Shown: in pieces, positions 1-6,672 of the stretch
Position numbering within the stretch: the first letter of the stretch is position 1
Layout of the letters: each line of letters starts with the position of its first letter
Origin: Candidatus Nanopelagicaceae bacterium
GTDB taxonomy: Bacteria > Actinomycetota > Actinomycetes > Nanopelagicales > Nanopelagicaceae
Direction: 5' to 3'
Length of the DNA: 10,762 nucleotides
NCBI GenBank assembly: GCA_023260175.1
Contig: JALQWD010000185.1
Coordinates: forward strand, 1-10,762
The notes under the pieces: generated by a model
The model's database searches: none
Told to the model about the DNA's origin: nothing
The model's input: only the letters and a program-made list of their open reading frames with translations
Made by a program: the position numbers and the translations under genes

Positions 1-1
1 A

Positions 2-739
2 ATGCGTCTAATTGGTAATTCAGTAGATCACCTGACATACCTAGGTGCTTACACCAAATCTCAAATTTCTAAACCGCTTTCCAAAAAAGCGAAAGCGGCG
101 ATGGTACATATCGCACCAGGAATTGATACCAATAAATTCCAGCCAGTAGATGCATCTGCACTACGCGCAGAACTTGGTCTTGCAGATAAGGAAGTCATTG
201 TCTCCGTCGGTCGATTGGTGCCGCGAAAAGGACAAGATGAATTAGTGCGTGCGCTGCCAGAGATTTTGAAGAGCCATCCCAGCGCGCATCTACTTTTTGT
301 TGGAACCGGTTCGTATCGTAAAGTTCTAGATAATTTAATTGCCGATCGTTCATTGCAAAAATATGTAACTTTCACGGGAAGGGTCCAATACGAAGATTTA
401 ACCAAGTACATCTGCGTAGGGGATATCTTTGCAATGCCATCTAGATCTCGCATGGCAGGCCTGGAAGTTGAAGGATTGGGAATCGTCTATTTAGAAGCAA
501 GCTCTTGTGGTCTACCAGTTTTAGGAGGCGATTCAGGTGGTGCACCAGATGCAGTATTGCCAGGCGTAACTGGATTAGTGGTAAATGGCCGCGATACCTC
601 TGCAGTTGCAAAGGGTGCAATCAAACTTCTTGAATCAGATCGAAAAGCAATGGGCGATGCCGGGCGTAAATGGGCTTTGGACACTTGGGATTGGGATATT
701 TGGGCTAATCAGTTTGTGCAATTAGTCCGCGGCGCCTAG
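2..739 (+). CDS. pimB: PimB-type GDP-mannose-dependent mannosyltransferase, 3' part (5'-truncated by window)
   Basis: This is the C-terminal 245 residues of a GT4-family (GT-B fold) glycosyltransferase; the N-terminal acceptor domain lies left of the window, and the first Met is probably internal. Visible hallmarks are GRLVPRKGQDE (70-80), with Arg71 and Lys76 in the positions that bind the GDP-mannose diphosphate, and an E-x7-E motif at Glu157/Glu165 inside VEGLGIVYLEASSCG. The conserved GGDSGGAPDAV segment follows at 175-185. These motifs match actinobacterial PimB', which transfers the second mannose from GDP-mannose onto phosphatidylinositol monomannoside on the cytoplasmic face of the membrane. 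Related GT4 enzymes (PimA, MgtA-like) are the alternatives. The gene converges on the response regulator, and the two coding ends overlap by 35 bp (705-739). The nearby fadD, SRPBCC and plsC genes support the PimB assignment. Confidence 0.85.
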   Translation: MRLIGNSVDHLTYLGAYTKSQISKPLSKKAKAAMVHIAPGIDTNKFQPVDASALRAELGLADKEVIVSVGRLVPRKGQDELVRALPEILKSHPSAHLLFVGTGSYRKVLDNLIADRSLQKYVTFTGRVQYEDLTKYICVGDIFAMPSRSRMAGLEVEGLGIVYLEASSCGLPVLGGDSGGAPDAVLPGVTGLVVNGRDTSAVAKGAIKLLESDRKAMGDAGRKWALDTWDWDIWANQFVQLVRGA

Positions 740-1322
740 CTTCACTTACCGCGCCCGATCTATTTCTTACCTGTAACTTTCGATATATAGAACCAAGATG
801 TGTCTTTAGAGTTGATTCAGTAATAAATAAATCTTTAGCTAATTCATCACCGGAAAGACCTGTAGGTAACTTTGCGATGATCTCAAGCTCTCTAGTAGTT
901 AACGTGCCTTTAAATACTCTGGAATTGACTGCACGGACTAAACCTTTGCTTGTAAAGGAGAGCGGAGAACGCTTAGCGCTGTAGATCGCGTTCAAGATCT
1001 CATCTAGCCCAGAAGTCTTTGATACAAACCCGCTAGCGCCTGCATTCATACATGCAATTAAATTGGAATCGTCATCCAATATAGAAAGAACGACAATCCC
1101 AATCTTTTGATCATTACGCCTTGCAAATCTAACAATCTCTAAACCATTGCCATCGGGGAGGGATAAGTCAACGGTAATTACATCTGGGGAAGTAGCGGCA
1201 ATTAACGCGATAGCTTCCTCTTTGTTTCCAGCTTCACCAACTACTTCAATACCTTCGCGTTTGGCAATATTTGCAATTCCTTCGCGGACTATTTTGTGGT
1301 CATCAATAATTAGTAATTTCAT
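705..1322 (-). CDS. NarL/LuxR-family two-component response regulator
   Basis: A complete 205-residue response regulator. The receiver domain (1-118) has the acidic pair Asp7/Asp8, phosphoacceptor Asp52 in TVDLSLPDGNG, Ser80 at the switch Thr/Ser position, and Lys102 in FVSKTSG, so it looks competent for phosphorylation. The C-terminal LuxR-type helix-turn-helix (about 138-200) includes LTTRELEIIAKLPTGLSGDELAKDL in two stretches and the recognition helix region ITESTLKTHLGSIYRKL, followed by RNRSGAV. Its start overlaps the histidine kinase stop in an ATGA (1319-1322), indicating translational coupling, so the kinase is its likely partner. Its 3' end runs 35 bp into the convergent mannosyltransferase gene. 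Targets cannot be read from the sequence; by position, membrane-lipid genes are plausible. Family assignment is secure, role is not. Confidence 0.93.
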   Translation of the reverse strand: MKLLIIDDHKIVREGIANIAKREGIEVVGEAGNKEEAIALIAATSPDVITVDLSLPDGNGLEIVRFARRNDQKIGIVVLSILDDDSNLIACMNAGASGFVSKTSGLDEILNAIYSAKRSPLSFTSKGLVRAVNSRVFKGTLTTRELEIIAKLPTGLSGDELAKDLFITESTLKTHLGSIYRKLQVRNRSGAVSEARRRGLIAQTD

Positions 1323-1846
1323 GGCAGTTCTATCTCTACTTTGGTTCCAAATTTTGTGGAGGTTATCTGCATGGTGCCGCCTAATTGGTCAACCATTTCA
1401 GAGACGCCATGCATGCCTTGGCCATCATCGCTTACGGTAATTTGATGTTTAGTAACAGCTATTTTGATTTTGTGACCTTTGGAATGAACGGCGGCATTAC
1501 GTACGAGTTCATCAATAATTCGTTTGAGCTCGGGTCTTAATTCAGTAATCTCGCCATCAATATCTAACTCCAATTTTCCGGCGGAGTTACTTAGCTTTTC
1601 GAGGTAATTACTCTCAGCATCGCGAAGCGCGAAAAGTTCACGGCGAACTTTGTCGGTCGCGCTAGTCACATCAAGGCGAATATCCCTAGCTGCGCCGCGA
1701 AAGCGCAACGGCAAATCACTTAGGAGTAGATCTAACTTAAATCCAATTGCTACTAAATCTTGCGCTAATGAATCATGAAGATCGCGCGCGAGCTCAATCC
1801 TGGTAGAGCTCTGCAATCTCCTTTGCGAATTCCTTTGCGACAACAT
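1319..1846 (-). CDS. Short NarL-type (HisKA_3) histidine kinase lacking a sensor domain
   Basis: Encodes only a kinase core of 175 residues. The HisKA_3 phosphoacceptor region (about 15-80) has IELARDLHDSLAQDL with His24. The HATPase part has an N-box (IIDELVRNAAVHSKG, Asn117) and a G1 box (DDGQG, 140-144). No transmembrane segment, PAS or GAF domain precedes His24, so it should be cytosolic. The stretch between DDGQG and the LGG of the next strand is only about a dozen residues, much shorter than usual, and the glycine-rich G2 box and ATP lid look degenerate. The start is uncertain: ATG at 1846 lies inside the fadD 3' end (53-bp overlap), and no good ribosome-binding site precedes it. TTG at 1843 is an alternative; anything much later would cut into the H-box helix. 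It is coupled by ATGA to the response regulator downstream. Confidence 0.85.
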   Translation of the reverse strand: MLSQRNSQRRLQSSTRIELARDLHDSLAQDLVAIGFKLDLLLSDLPLRFRGAARDIRLDVTSATDKVRRELFALRDAESNYLEKLSNSAGKLELDIDGEITELRPELKRIIDELVRNAAVHSKGHKIKIAVTKHQITVSDDGQGMHGVSEMVDQLGGTMQITSTKFGTKVEIELP

Positions 1847-3581
1847 GGCGCTTCACCGATAACTTTGCAGTCAGTTGGCCGCCAGCAATTGTGAAGTCCT
1901 TATCCAAGATAATGAACTTTCTAATTGACTCTGCACGACTAACCGCCTTATTGGCCTCATCGACCGCTGTTTGAATTACTGCAATCAAATCAGGGTCACG
2001 AGTTAAATCAGATAGGGATGCCCCCGCTTTTTTATTGTTTGTAATCCAAAGCTTGAGCGCATCGGTGTCGATAGTTACTAGCGCTGCGATGTAAGGCTGG
2101 TTATCTCCGACCACCATGCACTGTGAAACCAATGGATGTGCACGTAAGCGATCTTCAAGAACTGCTGGCGCAACATTCTTACCGCCTGCAGTAACAATTA
2201 GTTCCTTCTTACGTCCGGTGATTGTTAAATATCCTTCACTATCCAATTCGCCAATATCGCCCGTCTTGAACCATTCACCATCAAAAACATCACGATTAGC
2301 TTGATCGTTCTGCCAATAGCCAGGCATAACAATCGGACCTTTAATTAAGATTTCGCCATCATCAGCAATTCGAATTGACGTTCCAGCAATTGGTTTACCA
2401 ACTGAGCCAATTTTTTGAGCTGAAGTTAAATTAAGAGTTGCACCTGCAGTGGTCTCAGTTAATCCGTAACCTTCCAAAATACGGATTCCGGCGCCACGGA
2501 AGAAGTGGCCAAGTCGCGTACCAAGAGCTGCGCCACCACTGATCGCGGCCTCAACATTTCCGCCAAGTGCATGGCGAATCTTCTTGTAAACCAGAGCATC
2601 AAAGAGCGCATGTTGAACTAGTAGCGCAGGTGGTATGCGGCCAGAATCCTTTGCTTCGCTGTACTTAATTGCAACTGCCGCAGCTTTACGGAAGATATTT
2701 CCCTTACCTGCAGCATCTGCTTTTGCTTCAGAACCGTTGTAAACCTTTTCGAAAATTCTTGGCACCGCGAGAACAAATGATGGTTTAAAGCTTGCGAGAT
2801 CTTGCATTAAACGACCTTGAACATCGGCGCAATGTGCCATATGTAAACCGGCATAGACCGCACCAATCTGCACCATACGTCCAAAGACGTGAGCAACTGG
2901 AAGAAATAGCAGGGTAGAACCATCTGGTTTCAAAAAAAGATCAGCGCATGAGTTAACGACATTGCCGCATTCAGAGAGGAAGTTGCCATGAGTTAGCTGC
3001 ACGCCTTTTGGTCTACCAGTTGTACCAGAGGTGTAAATCAATGTCGCCAAGCTATCTGGAGTCAAAGCATTGCGACGATGTTCGACATCATCATTACTTA
3101 TATGAGTTCCGGTATTTCGCAAAATACCAACTGCATCCTCAGTAATCGTCCAAACATGCTTTGTATGAGATGGCAGCACCGTAGAAGCTAATTCGCGATT
3201 TGCTGGAGTCTCGACAATCAAACCAACAGCATGCGAATCATTTAGAATCCAATCAATCTGTTCAGCGGAAGATGTCTCGTAAATAGGAACCGAAACCGCG
3301 CCGGCATACCAAATTGCAAAATCAAGAACGGTCCATTCATAACGAGTGCGAGCCATAATGCCCACGCGATCGCCAAATTGAATTCCGGCAGCGATTAAAC
3401 CTTTCGCACATTCTCTAACTTCTGTTTCAAATTCTCGGGCTGTAACTGGCGCCCATCCATCTCCGAGCGGCTTAGAGAGGATTACTCGTGCTGGCTCAAA
3501 CCAAGCGCGATCTGCAACTAATTTGGTGAGGTTGCCTTCTGTTGGCATAGGCACGATTGCTGGAATGGTGACTTCGTTCAT
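1794..3581 (-). CDS. fadD: Long-chain fatty-acid-CoA ligase (AMP-forming), FadD15-like
   Basis: A full-length 595-residue ANL-superfamily enzyme that activates fatty acids to acyl-AMP and then acyl-CoA, supplying lipid synthesis or degradation. Motifs in order: P-loop YTSGTTGRPKG (183-193), GYGLTET (371-377), FKTGDIGELD (438-447) with the ribose-binding Asp442, and the hinge region TGRKKELIVTAGGKN (455-469). No transmembrane segment is seen. At the C-terminus, where this family usually has an LTPTxKxKR-like motif, this protein reads QLTAKLSVKR (569-578), with Ser575 aligned to the usual catalytic Lys; Lys573 and Lys577 flank it. It starts at ATG 3579-3581, 47 bp from the divergent SRPBCC gene, with no clear Shine-Dalgarno. 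It heads a leftward operon with the two-component pair, whose kinase begins inside its 3' end. The exact fatty-acid length preference is unknown. Confidence 0.93.
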   Translation of the reverse strand: MNEVTIPAIVPMPTEGNLTKLVADRAWFEPARVILSKPLGDGWAPVTAREFETEVRECAKGLIAAGIQFGDRVGIMARTRYEWTVLDFAIWYAGAVSVPIYETSSAEQIDWILNDSHAVGLIVETPANRELASTVLPSHTKHVWTITEDAVGILRNTGTHISNDDVEHRRNALTPDSLATLIYTSGTTGRPKGVQLTHGNFLSECGNVVNSCADLFLKPDGSTLLFLPVAHVFGRMVQIGAVYAGLHMAHCADVQGRLMQDLASFKPSFVLAVPRIFEKVYNGSEAKADAAGKGNIFRKAAAVAIKYSEAKDSGRIPPALLVQHALFDALVYKKIRHALGGNVEAAISGGAALGTRLGHFFRGAGIRILEGYGLTETTAGATLNLTSAQKIGSVGKPIAGTSIRIADDGEILIKGPIVMPGYWQNDQANRDVFDGEWFKTGDIGELDSEGYLTITGRKKELIVTAGGKNVAPAVLEDRLRAHPLVSQCMVVGDNQPYIAALVTIDTDALKLWITNNKKAGASLSDLTRDPDLIAVIQTAVDEANKAVSRAESIRKFIILDKDFTIAGGQLTAKLSVKRHVVAKEFAKEIAELYQD

Positions 3582-3628
3582 GATGCGAACGCTAGCGGTC
3601 TAATGCCCACAAAGGTAGCCTTTGCGGC
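3582..3628. promoter_or_regulatory. Divergent promoter region between fadD and the SRPBCC gene
   Basis: These 47 bp must hold both divergent promoters. On the + strand TCTAAT (3599-3604) matches a sigma-70 -10 hexamer at five of six positions and would give a leader of about 18 nt for the gene at 3629. Two dyads are visible: an 8-bp palindrome CGCTAGCG (3590-3597) and an inverted repeat with arms CAAAGG (3610-3615) and CCTTTG (3619-3624) around TAG. Either could be a repressor site or part of a short leader hairpin. No convincing -35 box or Shine-Dalgarno is present on either strand. The assignment rests mainly on position. Confidence 0.4.
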
Positions 3629-4054
3629 ATGAGTAGCTCAAAAATTATGATCGAAGCCAGCGCCGATGAGGTCCGTAAGGTTCTCTTCGATATCGAAAAT
3701 TACCCGACTTGGTCACGCAGTATTAAGGCGACCAAAGTTGAAAGCAGCGATGACCAAGGCCGTCCACTACGTATTCAGTTAAATATTGAAGCGGGAATGC
3801 TTCGCGATAAAGCCGTACTTGATTACGACTGGAGCGCTGCCCCTGAGAAGGTCTCATTCTCTTTAGTTGATGCCGACCTCTTAACTCAGATGGATGGCAC
3901 ATATATTGTTAAAACGGTAGGCGATGAAACAGAAGTTACCTATGAATTGGAATCAAATGTTTCGATGCCAATTCCTAAGCCGATGTTGCAATCAGCTGAA
4001 AACGGAATTATCAAAGCAGCGCTCGAAGAGCTAAAAGAGAAGATCGAAGGTTAA
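3629..4054 (+). CDS. SRPBCC (START-like/polyketide cyclase) family protein
   Basis: A 141-residue cytosolic protein with the SRPBCC helix-grip pattern. It opens with a beta-strand and an ASADEVRKVLFDIENYPTWSRSI segment (about 9-32, here shown in part), which is the typical N-terminal strand and helix of the family. Beta-strands follow in the middle, and a long C-terminal helix (about 118-140) carries NGIIKAALEELKEKI. Members bind hydrophobic ligands in a central cavity. Length and context resemble the M. tuberculosis Rv2185c type, which also lies near fadD15 and pimB, so lipid binding or lipid handling is plausible but unproven. It shares one base with the downstream ROK kinase (TAATG, stop 4052-4054, start 4054), so the two are co-translated. 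No catalytic residues can be assigned. Confidence 0.85.
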   Translation: MSSSKIMIEASADEVRKVLFDIENYPTWSRSIKATKVESSDDQGRPLRIQLNIEAGMLRDKAVLDYDWSAAPEKVSFSLVDADLLTQMDGTYIVKTVGDETEVTYELESNVSMPIPKPMLQSAENGIIKAALEELKEKIEG

Positions 4055-4998
4055 TGTCTCTCACGATCGGAATCGATGTCGGCGGAACTAAGGTTCTTGG
4101 CGGCGTTGTAGATGAATCTGGAAACATTCTAGAGAAGGCTCGTCGCGATACGCCGCGCCAAGGTGGTGCTGAGCTAACTCAAACTATTGCTGATGTAGCA
4201 CTTGAATTAATGCGCAATCACAAAGTTAGCGCAGTTGGTGTTTCAGCAGCAGGTTTCGTCTCCTCTGATCGTAAAACAATGTTGGCCACGCCAAATATTG
4301 CAGGATGGAATGGCGTCAATTTAGATGATGAATTGACCAAATTGATCGGTATTGATGTCGTAATTGAAAATGATGGCAACGCAGCTGCATGGGGTGAAGC
4401 TGTCTTTGGTGCCGGTCGCGGCGAAGCGCATATGTTGCTTTTAACAATCGGCACCGGTATCGGCGCAGGAATTGTTGTAAATGGCCAATTGCATCGAGGT
4501 GCATTTGGAATTGCAGCAGAGATTGGCCATATGCGTGTAATCCCAGAAGGTCATTTATGTGGTTGCGGCGCACGTGGATGCTTCGAACAATATGCATCAG
4601 GTAGTGGCTTGATGCGCCACGTACGTGAAGCAATTGCCGCTACGCCAGATATTGCACGTAACTTGTTGGCGTTAGGTGATGGCACTATCGAAGGTCTTAA
4701 AGGTCACCACGTAACTGAAGCTGCGCGAGCAGGGGATGTGGTTGCACTTGCTGCCTTCAATACAACTGCGCAGTGGCTTGGCGCAGGTATTGCGTCGCTT
4801 TCGGTGATTTTGGATCCAGCGATTGTTGTAATTGGCGGCGGAGTAATTGATGCCGGAAATATTCTGCTCGAACCTACTCGCGCAAATATGGAGCGCAAGA
4901 TGCCTTTTTCCGGCAAGCATCCATCTCCTAAATTAGTAGCAGCGACTTTGGGTAATGATGCTGGGCTAGTTGGCGTTGCCGATTTAGCTAGACGTTAG
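4054..4998 (+). CDS. glk: ROK-family glucokinase
   Basis: A 314-residue ROK kinase, expected to phosphorylate glucose (possibly with ATP or polyphosphate) in the cytosol. The N-terminal phosphate-binding loop is DVGGTK (8-13). The catalytic Asp107 sits in IENDGNAAAWGE (104-115), followed by the LTIGTGIGAGI loop (130-140). Sugar-binding Glu156 and His159 lie in EIGHM (156-160). The zinc motif CGCGARGCFE (169-178) is intact, with Cys169, Cys171 and Cys176. GGG at 261-263 belongs to the second ATP-binding region. It has all the features of an enzyme and no N-terminal helix-turn-helix, so it is not a ROK repressor. N-acetylglucosamine or mannose kinase activity is an alternative within the family. 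It is coupled to the SRPBCC gene (GAAGG at 4046-4050 is a possible ribosome-binding site) and overlaps the convergent oxidoreductase by 4 bp. Confidence 0.92.
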   Translation: MSLTIGIDVGGTKVLGGVVDESGNILEKARRDTPRQGGAELTQTIADVALELMRNHKVSAVGVSAAGFVSSDRKTMLATPNIAGWNGVNLDDELTKLIGIDVVIENDGNAAAWGEAVFGAGRGEAHMLLLTIGTGIGAGIVVNGQLHRGAFGIAAEIGHMRVIPEGHLCGCGARGCFEQYASGSGLMRHVREAIAATPDIARNLLALGDGTIEGLKGHHVTEAARAGDVVALAAFNTTAQWLGAGIASLSVILDPAIVVIGGGVIDAGNILLEPTRANMERKMPFSGKHPSPKLVAATLGNDAGLVGVADLARR

Positions 4999-5951
4999 TC
5001 CTCCAAAGCAGGATATTTCAAACCAATTTGAGATCTAATTTCATCAAGCGTTTCCATTATTGAAACGGTCTCTGAAATCGACAACAGTTCTGAATCTTTC
5101 TTGCCGGTAATTAGCATCTTTTCAAAATAGATAGCCTGTTCGCGTAAACCATGACCGCGATATTCATTTTTAAATTCAACAATACGGCCATCGTTATAAA
5201 CCATGCGCATATCTGTGGGGCGATAAAAACTGGTAGCAAATTCCAAGCGTGCTTTTGTGCCGTTGATGGAAGCAGTAGTAGGAGTCTTTGAATTCATCAC
5301 GGTATTAATTACCGCCTGACGTCCACCTGAATACTCAAAGATTGCACTTGTCTGTAGATCAACGCCATTTTCAATTACACCCTTTGCAGTGATCTTCTCT
5401 GGTTTGCCGAGCGCAAAGTAGGCAAACGAAACGGGATAGATTCCCAAATCTAGAAGCGCGCCACCGGCAAATGCTGGATCAGTTAATCGTTGAATATGCA
5501 TCAATGATTGGCCATGATCTGCTTGCATATTATGGATCTCTCCAAGCTCGTGCATTAATTCGCGAACTTTTTGTATATGTGGCAGATACCTAGTCCACAT
5601 CGCTTCCATTAAAAGTAAATTGTTCTCTGCAGCAGCGTTAGCCATAGCTTTTGCTTCAGTGGCATTTACCGCAAATGGTTTTTCGCAGAGCACTGGTTTG
5701 CCGGCATTTAAAGCGAGCAAGGTATTAGCGCAGTGAACTTGATGGGGAGTTGCGACATAAATTGCATCGACATCTGATGCGACAAGTTCTTCATAGCTTC
5801 CGAATGCTTTAACCCCATCGCGAAATGCTTGAGCCTTTTCAATCGATCGAGAACCAACTGCAGAGATCGCCATTTCGGTATGTTCAAATACATCTGCTGC
5901 GAACTCTCGAGCAATGCCACCAGTGCCTAAAATGCCCCATTTAATGCTCAT
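4995..5951 (-). CDS. Gfo/Idh/MocA-family NAD(P)-dependent oxidoreductase
   Basis: A complete 318-residue soluble dehydrogenase. The N-terminal Rossmann fold begins WGILGTGGIAREFA (5-18) with the GxGxxA dinucleotide loop. VATPHQVH (66-73) and CEKPFAVN (89-96) follow; Lys91 of EKP is the family's catalytic lysine. The C-terminal domain has GGALLDLGIYPV (163-174), where Tyr172 is the likely second catalytic residue, a pattern typical of the trans-dihydrodiol dehydrogenase/glucose-fructose oxidoreductase branch. The substrate is probably a sugar, inositol or related polyol, but the sequence does not decide which. It is transcribed alone, with its start at ATG 5949-5951 lying against the divergent plsC. 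Its stop is interlocked with the glucokinase stop (TTAG at 4995-4998), leaving no intergenic terminator. Confidence 0.9.
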   Translation of the reverse strand: MSIKWGILGTGGIAREFAADVFEHTEMAISAVGSRSIEKAQAFRDGVKAFGSYEELVASDVDAIYVATPHQVHCANTLLALNAGKPVLCEKPFAVNATEAKAMANAAAENNLLLMEAMWTRYLPHIQKVRELMHELGEIHNMQADHGQSLMHIQRLTDPAFAGGALLDLGIYPVSFAYFALGKPEKITAKGVIENGVDLQTSAIFEYSGGRQAVINTVMNSKTPTTASINGTKARLEFATSFYRPTDMRMVYNDGRIVEFKNEYRGHGLREQAIYFEKMLITGKKDSELLSISETVSIMETLDEIRSQIGLKYPALED

Positions 5952-5960
5952 GGCTCATGG

Positions 5961-5969
5961 TGGCATACT
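5961..5969 (+). promoter_or_regulatory. Extended -10 promoter candidate for plsC
   Basis: TGG followed by CATACT resembles an extended -10 element (TGn plus a hexamer matching TATAAT at four of six positions). It ends 7 nt before the GTG at 5977, which would place the transcription start on or next to that codon and give a leaderless mRNA. The assignment depends on the start chosen for plsC. Confidence 0.35.
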
Positions 5970-5976
5970 TACGCCC

Positions 5977-6672
5977 GTGGCTGAGATACCGACAAAGCTC
6001 CCTTACGGAACTCTTCGTGCGCTGCTGACTCCAATTCTCTTAATCGCCTTTCGTCCAAAGGTAAAAGGTCTGCGCCACGTGCCAGCAACTGGCCCATGTA
6101 TCTTGGCAAGTAATCACTTATCTTTTAGCGATTCAGTATTTATGCCGCTTGTTGTGCCGCGCAAAGTTACTTATTTGGCAAAGGCAGAATATTTCAATTC
6201 ACCAGGCATTAAAGGTTTCATTCAAAAGCTAACTTTTATTGCACTTGGACAAGTTCCAGTTTATCGCAGTGGTGGTCGCAGATCAGAGGCAGCGCTTCTT
6301 ACTGGCTTAAAGATTCTCTCCGAAGGAGATTGCTTAGGAATTTATCCAGAGGGCACTCGCTCTCCAGATGGTCGTCTGTATAAGGGTCGCACTGGCATTG
6401 CGCGCTTAGCTATGGAATCAGGCGCACCTGTGATTCCGGTAGCGATGTTTAATACTCACGAGATTCAACCAACCGGAAAATTAATGCCAAAGGTGAAACG
6501 CGTGAAGATGCAATTTGGCGAACCAATGTATTTCACTGGTGATTCGACAGATATGAATACTTTGCGCGATGTAACAGATGAAATTATGCGCAAGATCCAG
6601 AGCATGTCTGGACAAGAGTATGTTGATATTTACGCATCAAAGCGTAAATCTGAAATCTCTGACGAAGATTAA
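5977..6672 (+). CDS. plsC: 1-acyl-sn-glycerol-3-phosphate acyltransferase (PlsC-like)
   Basis: Acylates lysophosphatidic acid to phosphatidic acid at the inner membrane, feeding phospholipid and phosphatidylinositol synthesis. From the GTG start the protein has 231 residues. An N-terminal hydrophobic stretch (about 10-26, LRALLTPILLIAF) precedes the acyltransferase motif NHLSFSD (46-52) with catalytic His47 and Asp52. The EGTR motif (125-128) binds the glycerol phosphate, and a VIPVAMF strand (152-158) follows. The frame stays open upstream with ATGs at 5914, 5932, 5944 and 5950, but those would overlap the divergent oxidoreductase and add residues not usual in the family. GTG 5977 is preferred for its homologous N-terminus and the -10-like element 7 nt before it; ATG 5950 is the main alternative. 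M. tuberculosis Rv2182c is the likely relative. Its stop overlaps the convergent nuclease gene by 4 bp (TTAA). Confidence 0.87.
   Translation: MAEIPTKLPYGTLRALLTPILLIAFRPKVKGLRHVPATGPCILASNHLSFSDSVFMPLVVPRKVTYLAKAEYFNSPGIKGFIQKLTFIALGQVPVYRSGGRRSEAALLTGLKILSEGDCLGIYPEGTRSPDGRLYKGRTGIARLAMESGAPVIPVAMFNTHEIQPTGKLMPKVKRVKMQFGEPMYFTGDSTDMNTLRDVTDEIMRKIQSMSGQEYVDIYASKRKSEISDED

Noticed and set aside
61..684. Leftward open frames inside the pimB region
   Set aside because: The + frame carries conserved PimB motifs throughout, so these are shadows.
1794..1846. Frameshift joining fadD and the histidine kinase into one protein
   Set aside because: fadD already reaches its normal C-terminal end and stop, and the kinase core begins independently, so a simple gene overlap explains the region.
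4218..4920. Leftward open frames inside the ROK glucokinase gene
   Set aside because: They overlap a complete gene with all kinase and zinc motifs intact; their translations show no recognisable family.
5708..5920. 70-residue leftward frame inside the Gfo/Idh oxidoreductase
   Set aside because: It is an alternative frame on the same strand as a clear Rossmann-fold gene, with no start signal of its own.
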